Source: Parasporobacterium paucivorans DSM 15970 (GTDB taxonomy: Bacteria; Bacillota; Clostridia; Lachnospirales; Lachnospiraceae). From it: 64,000 nucleotides of DNA. Under the pieces are notes generated by a model. It searched no databases and was not told the origin of the DNA. It was given only the letters and a program-made list of their open reading frames with translations. Position numbers and translations under genes: made by a program. The DNA lies in the NCBI RefSeq assembly GCF_900141895.1, contig NZ_FQYT01000005.1, positions 62,001 through 126,000 on the forward strand. Direction: 5' to 3'. Position 1 is the stretch's first letter; each line of letters begins with the position of its first letter. Below are positions 9,008 through 18,660 of this stretch, in pieces.

Positions 9008-9046
9008 GCCGTCGCCTTAAGGGTAAATCTGGAGGTGGCGGCTTTA
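9008..9046 (+). terminator. terminator after dedA-like gene
   Basis: GCCGTCGCC (9008-9016) pairs with GGTGGCGGC (9034-9042), including two G-U pairs, and is followed by a short TTT. The stem is strong but the U tract is poor. Confidence 0.55.
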
Positions 9047-9058
9047 AGTTAATAATTA

Positions 9059-9088
9059 TTGTAAAATATATTTTTTATGGGATAATAA
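9059..9088 (+). promoter_or_regulatory. putative sigma-A promoter
   Basis: TTGTAA (9059-9064), an 18-base spacer and TAATAA (9083-9088) lie in an A/T-rich stretch 74 bases before the next gene. Confidence 0.45.
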
Positions 9089-9161
9089 AATAAGAACTGA
9101 ATTTAGAGAAATTATTCATATACTGATTTTCCAAATATCTGATGAAGTTGAGGTGGCAACG

Positions 9162-9842
9162 ATGATAAACAAGACGGATATCAATGGAGTTAATAAGGGA
9201 AGAATGGATATTTCTAAAATTACTTTCTATACAATAGTATGGAATTTTTTATTGGGGAGCTTTTTTGGATTTTGCTTGGAAACCATCGTATATTTCTATC
9301 TCCTTGGGCATTTTATCAATCGACAGGGCGTCATCTACGGACCGTTTAGCCAGATTTATGGATTTGGGGTCATAGTATTTCTGGTTTGCCTGTATAAAAT
9401 CAGGGATAGAAAATGGTATATCGTCTTTTTGGCCAGCATGGCAATAGGGACGATTTTTGAATATGTGGCTTCGATTTATTTGGAAAAAATAGCAGGATAT
9501 GCGTCCTGGGATTACAGCAGTCACGCCTTTAATTTTGAGGGACGGGTCTGCCTGCTGATTTCTGCGGCATGGGGTATATTTGGGATGCTTTATATTAAAA
9601 ATGCTTACCCGTTTTTCTGCAAAGTCCTGAGCAGGATAAATAAAAAATTAATTAAAACGCTTTTGTGGCTGTTTTTTTTGTTCATGATTTTTGATCTGAC
9701 TTTATCCGAATTTGCCATAAACAGGATGGAAGAAAGAGAATCAGGTATCCCAGCCGAGAATAAAATTGAAAAATATTTAGATGAGCATTACCCAGATGAA
9801 AAATTAAAGGAAATCTTTACCAGCGTTAAATTCATAAAATGA
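9162..9842 (+). CDS. CmpB-like putative ABC transporter permease protein
   Basis: The sequence matches the PF06541-type 'putative ABC transporter permease' (CmpB) family: FFGFCLETIVYFYLLGHFINR and QGVIYGPFSQIYGFG near the N-terminus, then FEYVASIYLEKIAG and DYSSHAFNFEGRVCL. Five or so transmembrane helices are visible, the last at about residues 165-185, with a charged C-terminal tail. ATG 9162 was chosen over GTG 9153 because GAGGTGG lies 6 bases before it. The family is common in Firmicutes and its transport role is unproven; no ATPase gene is adjacent. Confidence 0.85.
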   Translation: MINKTDINGVNKGRMDISKITFYTIVWNFLLGSFFGFCLETIVYFYLLGHFINRQGVIYGPFSQIYGFGVIVFLVCLYKIRDRKWYIVFLASMAIGTIFEYVASIYLEKIAGYASWDYSSHAFNFEGRVCLLISAAWGIFGMLYIKNAYPFFCKVLSRINKKLIKTLLWLFFLFMIFDLTLSEFAINRMEERESGIPAENKIEKYLDEHYPDEKLKEIFTSVKFIK

Positions 9843-9890
9843 CAGTCTGATCAAGTAAATAAGCTGGGGCAGGAAAGTGAGTAAAATAAA

Positions 9891-11423
9891 ATGATAAAAG
9901 AGGGCAAACTTTTTATCAATATATCCTATGTAATATATTTCATATTCTTTGGAATCGTATGTATCGGAACTTTTGGGTTTTATATGGTCACGCAGCCTCT
10001 TAGTTTGGTGATGGGACTTGTGATGTTTTTCCTGGCAATTGCGGGATTTATAGTGATTAAAAATGCGAAAATCAGATGTTCGGACAAAGTTTTTATCATC
10101 ATACTTATCTTTATGATGCTTTGCATGATAATCATACAGGTGTTTGTAGCGTGGATATTAAGAATGGAACCGAGCAATGACAGGCTGGTAATACTTCGGC
10201 AGGCTTTGGATATGATAAATCGGGATTCGTTGCATACAGCCCCAAGATGGAACCATTATTTTTTGAAATATACAAACAATCAAATGTTTTTGATATTGGA
10301 AACGGGATATCTATATCTGATGAATCTTTTGGGGTTTGGCAAATCCTACCTTATGAGTCTTTCTGGATGGAATATTTTATGTATAGACAGTGCTGTTATT
10401 CTGACAGTTCTCTTAAGCAAGAGAATATGGAATAAAAGAATTGCAATGATGCTAGCCATATTCTGCTTTGCGTTTACGCCGTTCTACACGTATGTACCGT
10501 TTTTTTATACTGATACATTGGTGTTGCCGATAGTAGCCGCAATTTTATATCTCTATCACATATTACTCCAGGAAGACAGATTACTGTCTGTGAAATCGCT
10601 GGTAATCACATTGATTCTAGGAATTCTTTTTGCCACAGGCTATATGATAAAAGCTACAGTGATTATTTTATTCGTTGCATTGGCAATACATATTTTTTAT
10701 AGCAAACATTTTCAAAAAGCGATTGTATATATATGCATAATCATTGTGGTAATTGCGGCGGGCGTTGGAACTGCAAATAAAATGGTAACAAAAATGGGTA
10801 TATTTGACACTGCTGATTACAACACCCAGAATTTCCCGGTGACACACTGGATAATGATGGGATTGCAGGGAGTTGGAAAATATCAGGAATCAGAAAAAAT
10901 ATTCACAACCTCTTTTGCAACAAAAGAAGAAAAAATGGATGCAAATATAGAAGTGATCAAGGAACGCGTGAAGGCCTATGGTTTCTTTGGGATGTTAAAA
11001 CATCTGGCGGTAAAATCCGTATATACCTGGTCCAACGGAGAATACGATATGGATTATTATCTGGAAATGAATCAGCAGGAAGGGACCTGGATGCATACGT
11101 TTACAGATTATAATGGCAAAAATCATATATATGTACATATGTATAGTAATGGGATCCATATTTGTTTATTGCTGTCACTTTTTTATTCCGGAATCTGTGG
11201 CTTTAAAAGAAAAGACAAAGGCTTTAACTGGTTTATTAAATTGGGTATTTTGGGGCTTTTTTCTTTTTTGCTGATCTGGGAAACAAGACCGAGATATCTG
11301 GTACAATATTTGCCATTGATTTTGCTGGCATCAATGCAGGGGTGGCTTTTTATTTCGAAAAAAATGGAGAATCGAAGGTTTGGAAAATTTATCTTGAGTG
11401 TAATGACCGGGAGGCGTACGTAA
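9891..11423 (+). CDS. GT-C fold membrane glycosyltransferase-like protein
   Basis: A 510-residue polytopic protein with about 11-12 hydrophobic segments. The first extracytoplasmic loop, after helix 3, contains RMEPSNDRLVILRQALDM; an acidic residue in this loop is the usual catalytic or metal-binding site in GT-C enzymes that use polyprenyl-phosphate sugars. Near the end ETRPRYLVQYLPLILL resembles the RYxxxxxPxxxxL motif of ArnT/PMT-like proteins. It overlaps functionally with the next gene (1-base gap), a GT2 that makes such lipid-linked sugars. The predicted role is transfer of a sugar to an exported polymer or lipid. The acceptor is unknown. The ribosome site is weak. Confidence 0.75.
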   Translation: MIKEGKLFINISYVIYFIFFGIVCIGTFGFYMVTQPLSLVMGLVMFFLAIAGFIVIKNAKIRCSDKVFIIILIFMMLCMIIIQVFVAWILRMEPSNDRLVILRQALDMINRDSLHTAPRWNHYFLKYTNNQMFLILETGYLYLMNLLGFGKSYLMSLSGWNILCIDSAVILTVLLSKRIWNKRIAMMLAIFCFAFTPFYTYVPFFYTDTLVLPIVAAILYLYHILLQEDRLLSVKSLVITLILGILFATGYMIKATVIILFVALAIHIFYSKHFQKAIVYICIIIVVIAAGVGTANKMVTKMGIFDTADYNTQNFPVTHWIMMGLQGVGKYQESEKIFTTSFATKEEKMDANIEVIKERVKAYGFFGMLKHLAVKSVYTWSNGEYDMDYYLEMNQQEGTWMHTFTDYNGKNHIYVHMYSNGIHICLLLSLFYSGICGFKRKDKGFNWFIKLGILGLFSFLLIWETRPRYLVQYLPLILLASMQGWLFISKKMENRRFGKFILSVMTGRRT

Positions 11424-11424
11424 A

Positions 11425-12369
11425 ATGAATGATATATTGTGTTTGGTAATACCGTGCTATAACGAGGAAGCCGTTTTACCTGAGACAGCAAAACGATTGG
11501 TCTCAAAAATGGAAAAAATGATAGCGGAAGACTTTATATCAGAAGATAGCAAAATATGTTTTGTAAATGATGGATCAAAAGATCACACTTGGAAAATTAT
11601 TGAGGAATTACATAGAAAAACGCCAATGATTGTGGGAATTAAGATCTCCAGAAATGTCGGACATCAAAATGCGCTGATGGCGGGTTTGAAAACAGTTAAA
11701 GAATTTGCTGATATGGTGATTTCTTTGGATGCTGATTTACAGGACGATATTGAAGTACTCGATCAATTCGTACAAGAATTTAAGAATGGCTGCGAGGTGG
11801 TTTATGGAGTCAGAAATTCCAGAAAAAAAGACTCCCATTTTAAACGTTTTACGGCAGAAGGATTTTATAAAATGATGAGTCTGTTTGGATGTGAATTGGT
11901 TTTCAATCATGCGGACTATAGACTGATGGGAAAAAAATCACTCGAGGCATTGGAAGAATATAAGGAAGTGAATGTGTTCCTACGCGGAATAATTCCCATG
12001 CTGGGGTTTAAAACAGGTTCAGTAACGTACGGCAGGAAAGAAAGATTTGCAGGAGAAAGCAAATATCCCCTGAAAAAGATGGTAGCATTTGCTCTGGAAG
12101 GTATCACCTCCCTTAGCATCAAGCCGATCAAAATGATTATATCGCTTGGAGCTTTGTTTTTTGTGATCAGTATATGTATTCTTATATACATCCTGATAAG
12201 GCACTTCTCAGGACAGACGGTAAGCGGTTGGACAAGTCTGGCAATATCCATTTGGGCAATTGGAGGGCTGCAGTTGCTTGCGATTGGTGTTGTTGGAGAA
12301 TATATTGGCAAGGTGTACCTGGAAACAAAAAACAGACCCCGCTATATAATTGAAAAAACATTATTCTAG
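11425..12369 (+). CDS. GT2 polyprenyl-phosphate glycosyltransferase (GtrB/CsbB/DPMS-like)
   Basis: Residues 1-220 form a GT2 catalytic domain: LVIPCYNEEAVLP, the VNDGSKDHTW nucleotide loop, and SLDADLQDD with the metal-binding DxD. Two C-terminal transmembrane helices (about residues 235-262 and 272-298) end with VVGEYIGKVYLETKNRPRY, the classic GtrB/CsbB ending. Such enzymes load a sugar onto undecaprenyl phosphate at the inner face of the membrane. The neighbouring GT-C protein would use that donor outside. No small GtcA-like flippase gene is adjacent. The sugar cannot be predicted. Confidence 0.92.
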   Translation: MNDILCLVIPCYNEEAVLPETAKRLVSKMEKMIAEDFISEDSKICFVNDGSKDHTWKIIEELHRKTPMIVGIKISRNVGHQNALMAGLKTVKEFADMVISLDADLQDDIEVLDQFVQEFKNGCEVVYGVRNSRKKDSHFKRFTAEGFYKMMSLFGCELVFNHADYRLMGKKSLEALEEYKEVNVFLRGIIPMLGFKTGSVTYGRKERFAGESKYPLKKMVAFALEGITSLSIKPIKMIISLGALFFVISICILIYILIRHFSGQTVSGWTSLAISIWAIGGLQLLAIGVVGEYIGKVYLETKNRPRYIIEKTLF

Positions 12370-12426
12370 ATCAGCAGAAAATCTAAGCTTGTGATTATGA
12401 GTCAGCAAATTGAAAGAAGTGATTTT

Positions 12427-13668
12427 ATGAATGTATTGTCTTCAATAAAGAAAAGTTTTAACAACCCGTTTATCTCGATGAGACATAAGAATTTCAGATA
12501 TTACATTATAGGCATGTTCATCTCGTTGATAGGAACATGGATGCAGAACATAGCCCAGCCATGGCTTGCGTATACATTGACGAAATCGCCGCTGTTGCTT
12601 AGTCTGATAGGTGCGCTGCAATTTACACCTATGCTTATTTTTGCATTGTTTGCAGGCGTTATTGTTGATAGATTTCCCAAGAAAAACATTATCTTTTTAA
12701 CGCAATTGGCTTCGTTGATTATTACGCTCATTCTTGTGCTTCTGGTATGGAGTGGTCAGATAAAGTATTGGCATCTCCTCATTTTAGCAACAGCACTTGG
12801 TATAGTGAATACCCTGGACATGCCCGCGCGGCAGTCGTTTGTTATCGAACTTGTTGGCAGGGAAGATTTAATGAATGCAATTGCACTCAATTCAATGACA
12901 TTCAATTTGGCAAGGATTATTGGACCGGCAGTTGCTGGGCTGGTCATGAGTTTTTGGGGGATTGGAACTTGTTTCCTCGTCAACTCCATTTCCTTTGCGG
13001 CAGTCATCATAAGTCTTTTTTTTATTAAGCCAAATTACATACAAAACGCATATAAGGCAAAGGTGAACATAGCAGAACAAATAAAAGGCGGTGTAAGATA
13101 TATTTTAAAAAACAAAACGCTCTCTTATGCTGTGCTTGTTTTAGCCATAGTAGGAACTTTTGCTCCGAATTTCAATGTTCTTATTCCGGTGTTTTCGGCT
13201 GAAATATTGAATTCAGGAGAGATGGGTTTTGGGCTGTTGATGTCGTTTATGGGGGTGGGCTCATTTTTGGGGGCCATGTATATAGCCATATCGAGCAAAA
13301 CAGGCCCCAACAAGCTACTGGTCAGTGCAGCGCCTGTGGTGGTGGGAGCATTGCTTATAATTACTGGATATACTCATTTGTTCTTTGTGACGGGAGTGCT
13401 GATTGGAATTACTGGTTTTTTCCTGATTGCATTTCTATCAAGCGTCAATTCAACCTTACAGATTAATTCAAGCAATGAATACCGTGGGAGAGTGATGAGC
13501 ATCTATACTCTTGTTTTTGCTGGTTCGACACCCTTTGGCAATTTATATGCCGGGTGGTTTGCTGACCATTTCAATCCCAGGATAGGCTTTGCAGCTTGTG
13601 GATCAGTGATAATTTTGCTGATGATTCCGGTATATTTAAAGAAGATGAAGAAATCCGTACGAAGATAG
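12427..13668 (+). CDS. MFS transporter (EntS/MFS_3-like)
   Basis: About 413 residues with 12 predicted transmembrane helices. GTWMQNIAQPWLAYTLTKSP in helix 1 and the loop GVIVDRFPKKN between helices 2 and 3 are typical of the MFS_3 (EntS-like exporter) branch. TLDMPARQSFVIELV and LNSMTFNLARIIGPAVAG are further family motifs. The start is uncertain: ATG 12427 is the last reasonable start with AAGAAGTGAT upstream, while ATG 12397 or GTG 12391 would add 10-12 residues without a clear ribosome site. It follows the two glycosyltransferases by about 57 bases. Substrate unknown. Confidence 0.85.
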   Translation: MNVLSSIKKSFNNPFISMRHKNFRYYIIGMFISLIGTWMQNIAQPWLAYTLTKSPLLLSLIGALQFTPMLIFALFAGVIVDRFPKKNIIFLTQLASLIITLILVLLVWSGQIKYWHLLILATALGIVNTLDMPARQSFVIELVGREDLMNAIALNSMTFNLARIIGPAVAGLVMSFWGIGTCFLVNSISFAAVIISLFFIKPNYIQNAYKAKVNIAEQIKGGVRYILKNKTLSYAVLVLAIVGTFAPNFNVLIPVFSAEILNSGEMGFGLLMSFMGVGSFLGAMYIAISSKTGPNKLLVSAAPVVVGALLIITGYTHLFFVTGVLIGITGFFLIAFLSSVNSTLQINSSNEYRGRVMSIYTLVFAGSTPFGNLYAGWFADHFNPRIGFAACGSVIILLMIPVYLKKMKKSVRR

Positions 13669-13710
13669 GGAGCTGCAGCACATCCAATCATAATGGAAGC
13701 AATACTTCAA

Positions 13711-16335
13711 TCAATCACCAAATTTCCGGATAAACCATGTTTTGACCAGCTGTGTGAGAACTACATAGCATACCATCATGACAGCAAGCAGAAACCAGTA
13801 AAAAGAGGGCAGTGGTACGAAACCAAGAGTTTTTGCTAAAGGTGAAATTGTAAGAAAAACAGCAGCGGAAACAATGGCAACGGAGGAAATAATAAGCGGC
13901 CAGCTTGCCCGGCTTTGGATAAACGGAATTTTGTTGGTCCGGATAACATGGATTATCATGGTCTGCGTAAAAATCGACTCCACAAACCAGCCAGTATGGA
14001 ACAAAGCCGGATTATTCCAGCAGTTAAAAATATTAAGCATGATGAAGAATGTCAGATAGTCAAATATCGAACTTATCGGTCCTATAATTAATATGAACTT
14101 CTCGATCCCTCTGATTTTCCATTGGCGGGGTTTCTTGAGCCAGTCTGAATCAACCTCGTCCGACGGGATTGTTGTTTGTGAAAAGTCGTACAATAAATTG
14201 TTGGTTAGGACCTGAATAGGAAGCATTGGCAGGAATGGGAGAAATGCACTAGCCCCCACTACACTGAACATATTTCCAAAGTTGGAGCTGGCCGCCATCT
14301 TTATATATTTTATAATATTTCCGAATACACGGCGCCCTTCCATTACGCCCTGAGCCAAAACAAGCAGATTGTTGTCTAAAAGAATGATATCTGACGATTC
14401 TTTGGCGATATCCACGGCACTGTCTACCGAAACACTGACGTCAGAAGCTTTCAGCGCAGGAGCATCGTTGATTCCGTCACCCATAAACCCTACCACATGA
14501 CCGTTTTTTTGCAGGGCATGAATAATAAGCTCTTTTTGATTAGGTGACAGCCTGGCAAATATGCTCGTATTGTTTACCGCTTTTGCAAGTTCATCCTCGC
14601 TCATGGCCTCTATTTGAGGACCGAGAAGAATACCGCCGGAGGAAAGACCGACCTCTTTGCAAATATAAGTGCTTACAACCTCATTGTCCCCTGTCAGGAT
14701 TTTTACATCCACACTCAGAGTTTCTAACTGCTTCAATGCTTCTGGTGCCGATTTTTTAGGTGGATCAAAAAAGGTTAAAAAGCCCAGAAGTATAAGCTCT
14801 GACTCGTCCCCAATCTCATAGACAGGCTCATCAGGCGCACCCGGCATTTCCTTGTATGAAAGGGCAATTGCACGGAAGCCTTGCGCATTGAGTCCGCTCA
14901 CGGTTTCCGTCGCACTATCTTTGTATTCAGGCAGCATAGGGAGAATATTGCCATCAATTTCCACACGGCTGCAGCACGACATGATTTGCTCAACAGCACC
15001 TTTGCAAATGAGTGTATTCATGCCGGTTTCATCTTCCACAATGACAGACATGCGTTTGCGGGTGAAATCAAAAGGTATCTCATCAATTTTGTGGTATTTT
15101 ACGTTTGCCTGAAGAGTTTCTTCCAGATCCCCATGTTTCAGAATCGCTTCATCGGTAATATTCCTCAACCCGGTATGGTGGTAGCTGTTCAGGTATCCGT
15201 AATGCAGCACCTTTGCGCTTGTTTCTCCGTGCACATCGAGATGCTTCTCCAGTACAATCTCTCCCTCTGTAAGGGTGCCGGTCTTATCGGTGCACAGCAC
15301 ATCCATGGCTCCCAAATTTTGAATGGAATTCAGGCGCTTTACGATGACCTTCTTGCGGGACATCATCATGGCACCCTTGGAAAGGTTGACCGATACGATC
15401 ATAGGCAGCATTTCCGGAGTCAGCCCTACTGCCACGGCCATGGCGAAAAGGAAGGCCTCCATCCAGTTGTGTTTACTGAATCCATTTACAAGGAATACAA
15501 TAGGAACCATGACCGCAATAAAGCGGATCATCATCCAGGTGATTCCGTTAATCCCTTTATCGAAACTTGTCAGTTCCCGCTTCTCGACAATACTGGCAGA
15601 AAGTGCACCAAAATATGTTTTCCCTCCTGTATGTATAACTGCAGCAATGCCCGTTCCGCTCACCACGTTCGATCCTAAAAAGCAGAGGTTGGGAATTTCA
15701 AGAGGATTATCAAGTTCGTCGCCGGCAATATCGGAACTTTTTTCAACAGGCATTGCTTCTCCGGTGAGCGCCGACTGGTTGAGAAACAGATCTTTCGCAG
15801 ATAGAATGCGTACATCTGCCGGTATCATATCCCCTGCAGCTATACTTATTATATCTCCGGGCACCAAAAGCTTAAGTGGTATTTCTTCTTCTTTTCCATC
15901 GCGTACAACCGTTGCCTTATTGCTGACCATTGCTTTGAGTGCTGCCGCCGCATTATCGGCACGAAGTTCCTGAAAAAAGCGAAGTATGATTCCCAACACG
16001 ATCATTACGGAGATGACAAGTGTTGCACGCAGATCTCCGGTGAGATAAGAGAGAAGCGCAAGAGCGGCCAGCAAAATGACCAGAGGATTCTTTAAATTGT
16101 TCACTAGATGCATCAAAACAGATAGCCGTTTTTCTTTGGCAAATTCGTTGACTCCATACCGCTTCAGACGCAAATCAGCGTCGGAAGTGCTTAGCCCTGC
16201 AAGTCTGGTTTCAAGGTGTCCCAAGACGGATTCGGTCTCCAAGTTGGCCATTTCCAACAGCTCTGCAGAAAAGGTTCTGGCTGATTCACTGCTTTGGTTG
16301 TTGGAATGGCTTGAACCGGTGCTTTTTTTGGACAT
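13711..16335 (-). CDS. mgtA: MgtA/MgtB-type magnesium-translocating P-type ATPase
   Basis: About 874 residues. The P-type core is complete: TGE in NQSALTGEAMPVEKS, the phosphorylation motif DKTGTLT near residue 350, KGAVEQIMSC in the nucleotide domain and GDGINDAPALKASDV. The C-terminal membrane part carries NNLLYDFSQTTIPSDEVDSD, diagnostic for the P3B Mg2+ importers MgtA/MgtB, which bring in Mg2+ using ATP. A Ser/Asn-rich N-terminal tail precedes the domain. The start at 16335 has a G-rich ribosome site (GGGGGGTGG); a frame extension upstream is probably untranslated. I see no M-box Mg2+ riboswitch before it. It is transcribed away from the enoate reductase. Confidence 0.93.
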   Translation of the reverse strand: MSKKSTGSSHSNNQSSESARTFSAELLEMANLETESVLGHLETRLAGLSTSDADLRLKRYGVNEFAKEKRLSVLMHLVNNLKNPLVILLAALALLSYLTGDLRATLVISVMIVLGIILRFFQELRADNAAAALKAMVSNKATVVRDGKEEEIPLKLLVPGDIISIAAGDMIPADVRILSAKDLFLNQSALTGEAMPVEKSSDIAGDELDNPLEIPNLCFLGSNVVSGTGIAAVIHTGGKTYFGALSASIVEKRELTSFDKGINGITWMMIRFIAVMVPIVFLVNGFSKHNWMEAFLFAMAVAVGLTPEMLPMIVSVNLSKGAMMMSRKKVIVKRLNSIQNLGAMDVLCTDKTGTLTEGEIVLEKHLDVHGETSAKVLHYGYLNSYHHTGLRNITDEAILKHGDLEETLQANVKYHKIDEIPFDFTRKRMSVIVEDETGMNTLICKGAVEQIMSCCSRVEIDGNILPMLPEYKDSATETVSGLNAQGFRAIALSYKEMPGAPDEPVYEIGDESELILLGFLTFFDPPKKSAPEALKQLETLSVDVKILTGDNEVVSTYICKEVGLSSGGILLGPQIEAMSEDELAKAVNNTSIFARLSPNQKELIIHALQKNGHVVGFMGDGINDAPALKASDVSVSVDSAVDIAKESSDIILLDNNLLVLAQGVMEGRRVFGNIIKYIKMAASSNFGNMFSVVGASAFLPFLPMLPIQVLTNNLLYDFSQTTIPSDEVDSDWLKKPRQWKIRGIEKFILIIGPISSIFDYLTFFIMLNIFNCWNNPALFHTGWFVESIFTQTMIIHVIRTNKIPFIQSRASWPLIISSVAIVSAAVFLTISPLAKTLGFVPLPSFYWFLLAVMMVCYVVLTQLVKTWFIRKFGD

Positions 16336-16659
16336 TAATTCCACCCCCCTGTGATGTACATATAATTCATGAGCAATCAATGGTTTTACGGATTGGATTT
16401 TCTAATAATAATATATCATACAGCCATTCTTTATTAAATAAATTTATCGAAAGAAAGTGGTGAATACCAGAAAAATATGACTGATTATCTATATGGAAGC
16501 GACACATATTTGGTAAAATGCACTAAGGCTCGTTAATTGTTTGTCAAAATGAATATGGACAAAACCAGCACGAATAGTTATAATTTAAGTAAGCAATTAG
16601 AAAATCCTCTGAATAAAGTGGATAAATGTGCTAAAAATATTAGAATGGAGTGATAAGTG
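16336..16659. other. divergent intergenic region mgtA / enoate reductase
   Basis: This 324-base A/T-rich gap separates two divergent genes. It holds the ribosome site of mgtA on the minus strand and a good plus-strand promoter at 16556-16584. I found no coding frame, no long repeat and no known riboswitch fold on either strand. Confidence 0.6.
16556..16584 (+). promoter_or_regulatory. sigma-A promoter for enoate reductase
   Basis: TGGACA (16556-16561), a 17-base spacer and consensus TATAAT (16579-16584) lie 76 bases before the start codon. Confidence 0.7.
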
Positions 16660-18606
16660 ATGAATTTTGAATCAACATTCAAACCTCTTTACATTGGTAA
16701 AATGCTTGTGAAGAACAGATTGGTAGTGCCGGCTATGGATTCTGCAATGTGTGAGGAAGATGGAACAATCAAAAAAATGGCCTGTGATTACTACGGCGCC
16801 AGAGCCAAAGGCGGATTTGGAATTGTTATTACCGAAATTGCTGCGGTTGATGAACGGGCACCGGGCATGCCGGGCGAACCCAAATTATATTCAGACGAGT
16901 ACTTGCCAGGGTTGACAAAATTAGCAAATGCGATTCACATTGGAGGAGCGAAAGCGATCGTTCAGCTCCATCACGCAGGACGGGAAACTTCTTCTGCAAT
17001 GATCGGGCAGACACCAACCGCACCATCCTCCATCCCTTCAGTTGTTTATAGAGAACCGGTTAATGAGTATACTACGGAACAAGTATATGAGCTGATTGAT
17101 TCTTACATACAATCTTCCGTTCGATGTAAAAAAGCAGGCTTTGACGGAATTGAATTCCATAGCGCTCATGGTTATATGGGACTTCAATTTATGAGTCCAC
17201 GCACAAATAAAAGAATTGATGAATTTGGCGGTGGAGTTTCAGAGAGATCATATTTTCACAAATTAATAATTGAAGGAATCCGCAAAGAGTGTGGTGAAGA
17301 TTTTGCCATTATCGTGAGAATGGATTCCATTGAGGGAAGAGCAGGCGGTCTCGAGGAAGAAGAGGCAGTTGTATTTGCCAGATTATTGGAGTCATATGGT
17401 GCAGATGCATTGAATATTTCTGCTGGTACATACGCCGCATGGGATGTAATTGTTCCTCCAACAGCCTGGCCACAGGGCTGGAACTGGAGAATTTGCAGAA
17501 GGATAAAGGAATCTGTCCATGTTCCGGTTATGCTTGCAGGTAGATTTTCCGATCCTTTTGTCATAGAACAATCCATTGAACGCGGTGACACGGATTTTGT
17601 CTGTTTGGGACGTCAATCCATTGCTGATCCGGAATTCGCAAACAAAATGGCGGGTGGGGATCTTGCTGATATCGTACCTTGCGTGGGATGCACTCAAAGA
17701 TGTATGTCCTTTAATGACCATGACTCTTTGCAGGAGGGCGACTGGGGGGTTTCCTGTATATTCAATCCAATGAGCAACAACCGTAAAGATGTCCAGTATG
17801 ATCCGACCGAAACTCCTAAAAAAGTAATAGTAATCGGTGCAGGTGTTGCCGGCATGGAAGCTGCATGGATAGCGGCGGAACGCGGACATGATGTGACCTT
17901 GTATGAAAAGAATGGACAGAATAAAGTGGGCGGTCAGTTCTTAATTGCCTCCTATCCTCCGTACAAACAGGAATTGACCAGACCAATCAAATTTTACAAA
18001 CATATGTGTGAAAAGAACGGCGTAAATATGGTTTATAATAAAACCGTTGATGCAGAATTCATACAATCCGAAAAACCAGATGTGCTCATTGTTGCCACGG
18101 GAGCAAAACCATTCAAATTGAATATCCCTGGAAATGATGCAGAGAATGTGTTTATGGCCAATGATGTACTTGTTGGAAATAAAATACTTGGAAACAGCGC
18201 TTTGGTGATTGGCGGCGGAATGGTTGGGGTTGAAACGGCTGAATTCTGTAAAGACTATTGCGCGCGAGTTGCCGTGGTTGAAATGAAAGAAGATATTGCC
18301 ATGGATTTATATATGACCGTTCGCGACGATCTTCTTAAACGCTTTAAGAATGAAGGCGTTGAGGTATATAAAAATACTACGGTCTTAAAGATTGAGGGTA
18401 AAACAGTATTTGCAGAACAAGATGGCAAGCAAATCGCATTAGAAGGCTTCGACAACATCATTTTTGCTGTGGGATCCAAGCCAGAGGCACAATTTGACAA
18501 TGTAGAAAAACTTGCAAAAGAAGTGTATGTTATCGGCGATGCAAAACAGGCAAGAAGCGCTTTGGAAGCAATATATGAAGGTGCCAGAGTAGGTATGTCC
18601 ATTTAA
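16660..18606 (+). CDS. NADH-dependent enoate reductase-like flavoprotein (OYE + Fe-S + FAD)
   Basis: About 648 residues in the two-part layout of 2-enoate/2,4-dienoyl-CoA reductases (FldZ, BaiCD/BaiH relatives). Residues 1-330 are an Old Yellow Enzyme FMN barrel with HHAGR and FHSAHGYMGLQFMSPRTNK. A [4Fe-4S] site follows with C341, C344, C348 and C366; the last gap (17 residues) is longer than the usual ~11. Then comes an FAD/NAD half with VIGAGVAGMEAAWIAAERGH and VIGGGMVGVETAEFC. Such enzymes reduce alpha,beta-unsaturated acids or acyl-CoAs with NADH in amino-acid or bile-acid fermentation. ATG 16660 has GGAG 8 bases upstream. Substrate is open. It has its own promoter and terminator. Confidence 0.9.
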   Translation: MNFESTFKPLYIGKMLVKNRLVVPAMDSAMCEEDGTIKKMACDYYGARAKGGFGIVITEIAAVDERAPGMPGEPKLYSDEYLPGLTKLANAIHIGGAKAIVQLHHAGRETSSAMIGQTPTAPSSIPSVVYREPVNEYTTEQVYELIDSYIQSSVRCKKAGFDGIEFHSAHGYMGLQFMSPRTNKRIDEFGGGVSERSYFHKLIIEGIRKECGEDFAIIVRMDSIEGRAGGLEEEEAVVFARLLESYGADALNISAGTYAAWDVIVPPTAWPQGWNWRICRRIKESVHVPVMLAGRFSDPFVIEQSIERGDTDFVCLGRQSIADPEFANKMAGGDLADIVPCVGCTQRCMSFNDHDSLQEGDWGVSCIFNPMSNNRKDVQYDPTETPKKVIVIGAGVAGMEAAWIAAERGHDVTLYEKNGQNKVGGQFLIASYPPYKQELTRPIKFYKHMCEKNGVNMVYNKTVDAEFIQSEKPDVLIVATGAKPFKLNIPGNDAENVFMANDVLVGNKILGNSALVIGGGMVGVETAEFCKDYCARVAVVEMKEDIAMDLYMTVRDDLLKRFKNEGVEVYKNTTVLKIEGKTVFAEQDGKQIALEGFDNIIFAVGSKPEAQFDNVEKLAKEVYVIGDAKQARSALEAIYEGARVGMSI

Positions 18607-18619
18607 AGAACCGGTATTT

Positions 18620-18660
18620 AAGATGGAGCTCCATTTTTTCAGGAGCTCCATCTTATTTTT
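18620..18660 (+). terminator. terminator between convergent genes
   Basis: A perfect 13-bp stem (18620-18632 with 18642-18654) is followed by ATTTTT. It terminates the enoate reductase; the stop codon of the convergent PucR-type gene lies in its 3' arm. There is no U tract on the minus strand. Confidence 0.9.

Noticed and set aside
14881-15678. 265-codon open frame opposite the magnesium ATPase
   Set aside because: The minus-strand frame is a complete MgtA-type ATPase with all motifs, so this frame is antisense shadow.
16336-16500. M-box magnesium riboswitch before mgtA
   Set aside because: The minus-strand leader is A/T-rich without the conserved M-box stems or a terminator hairpin.
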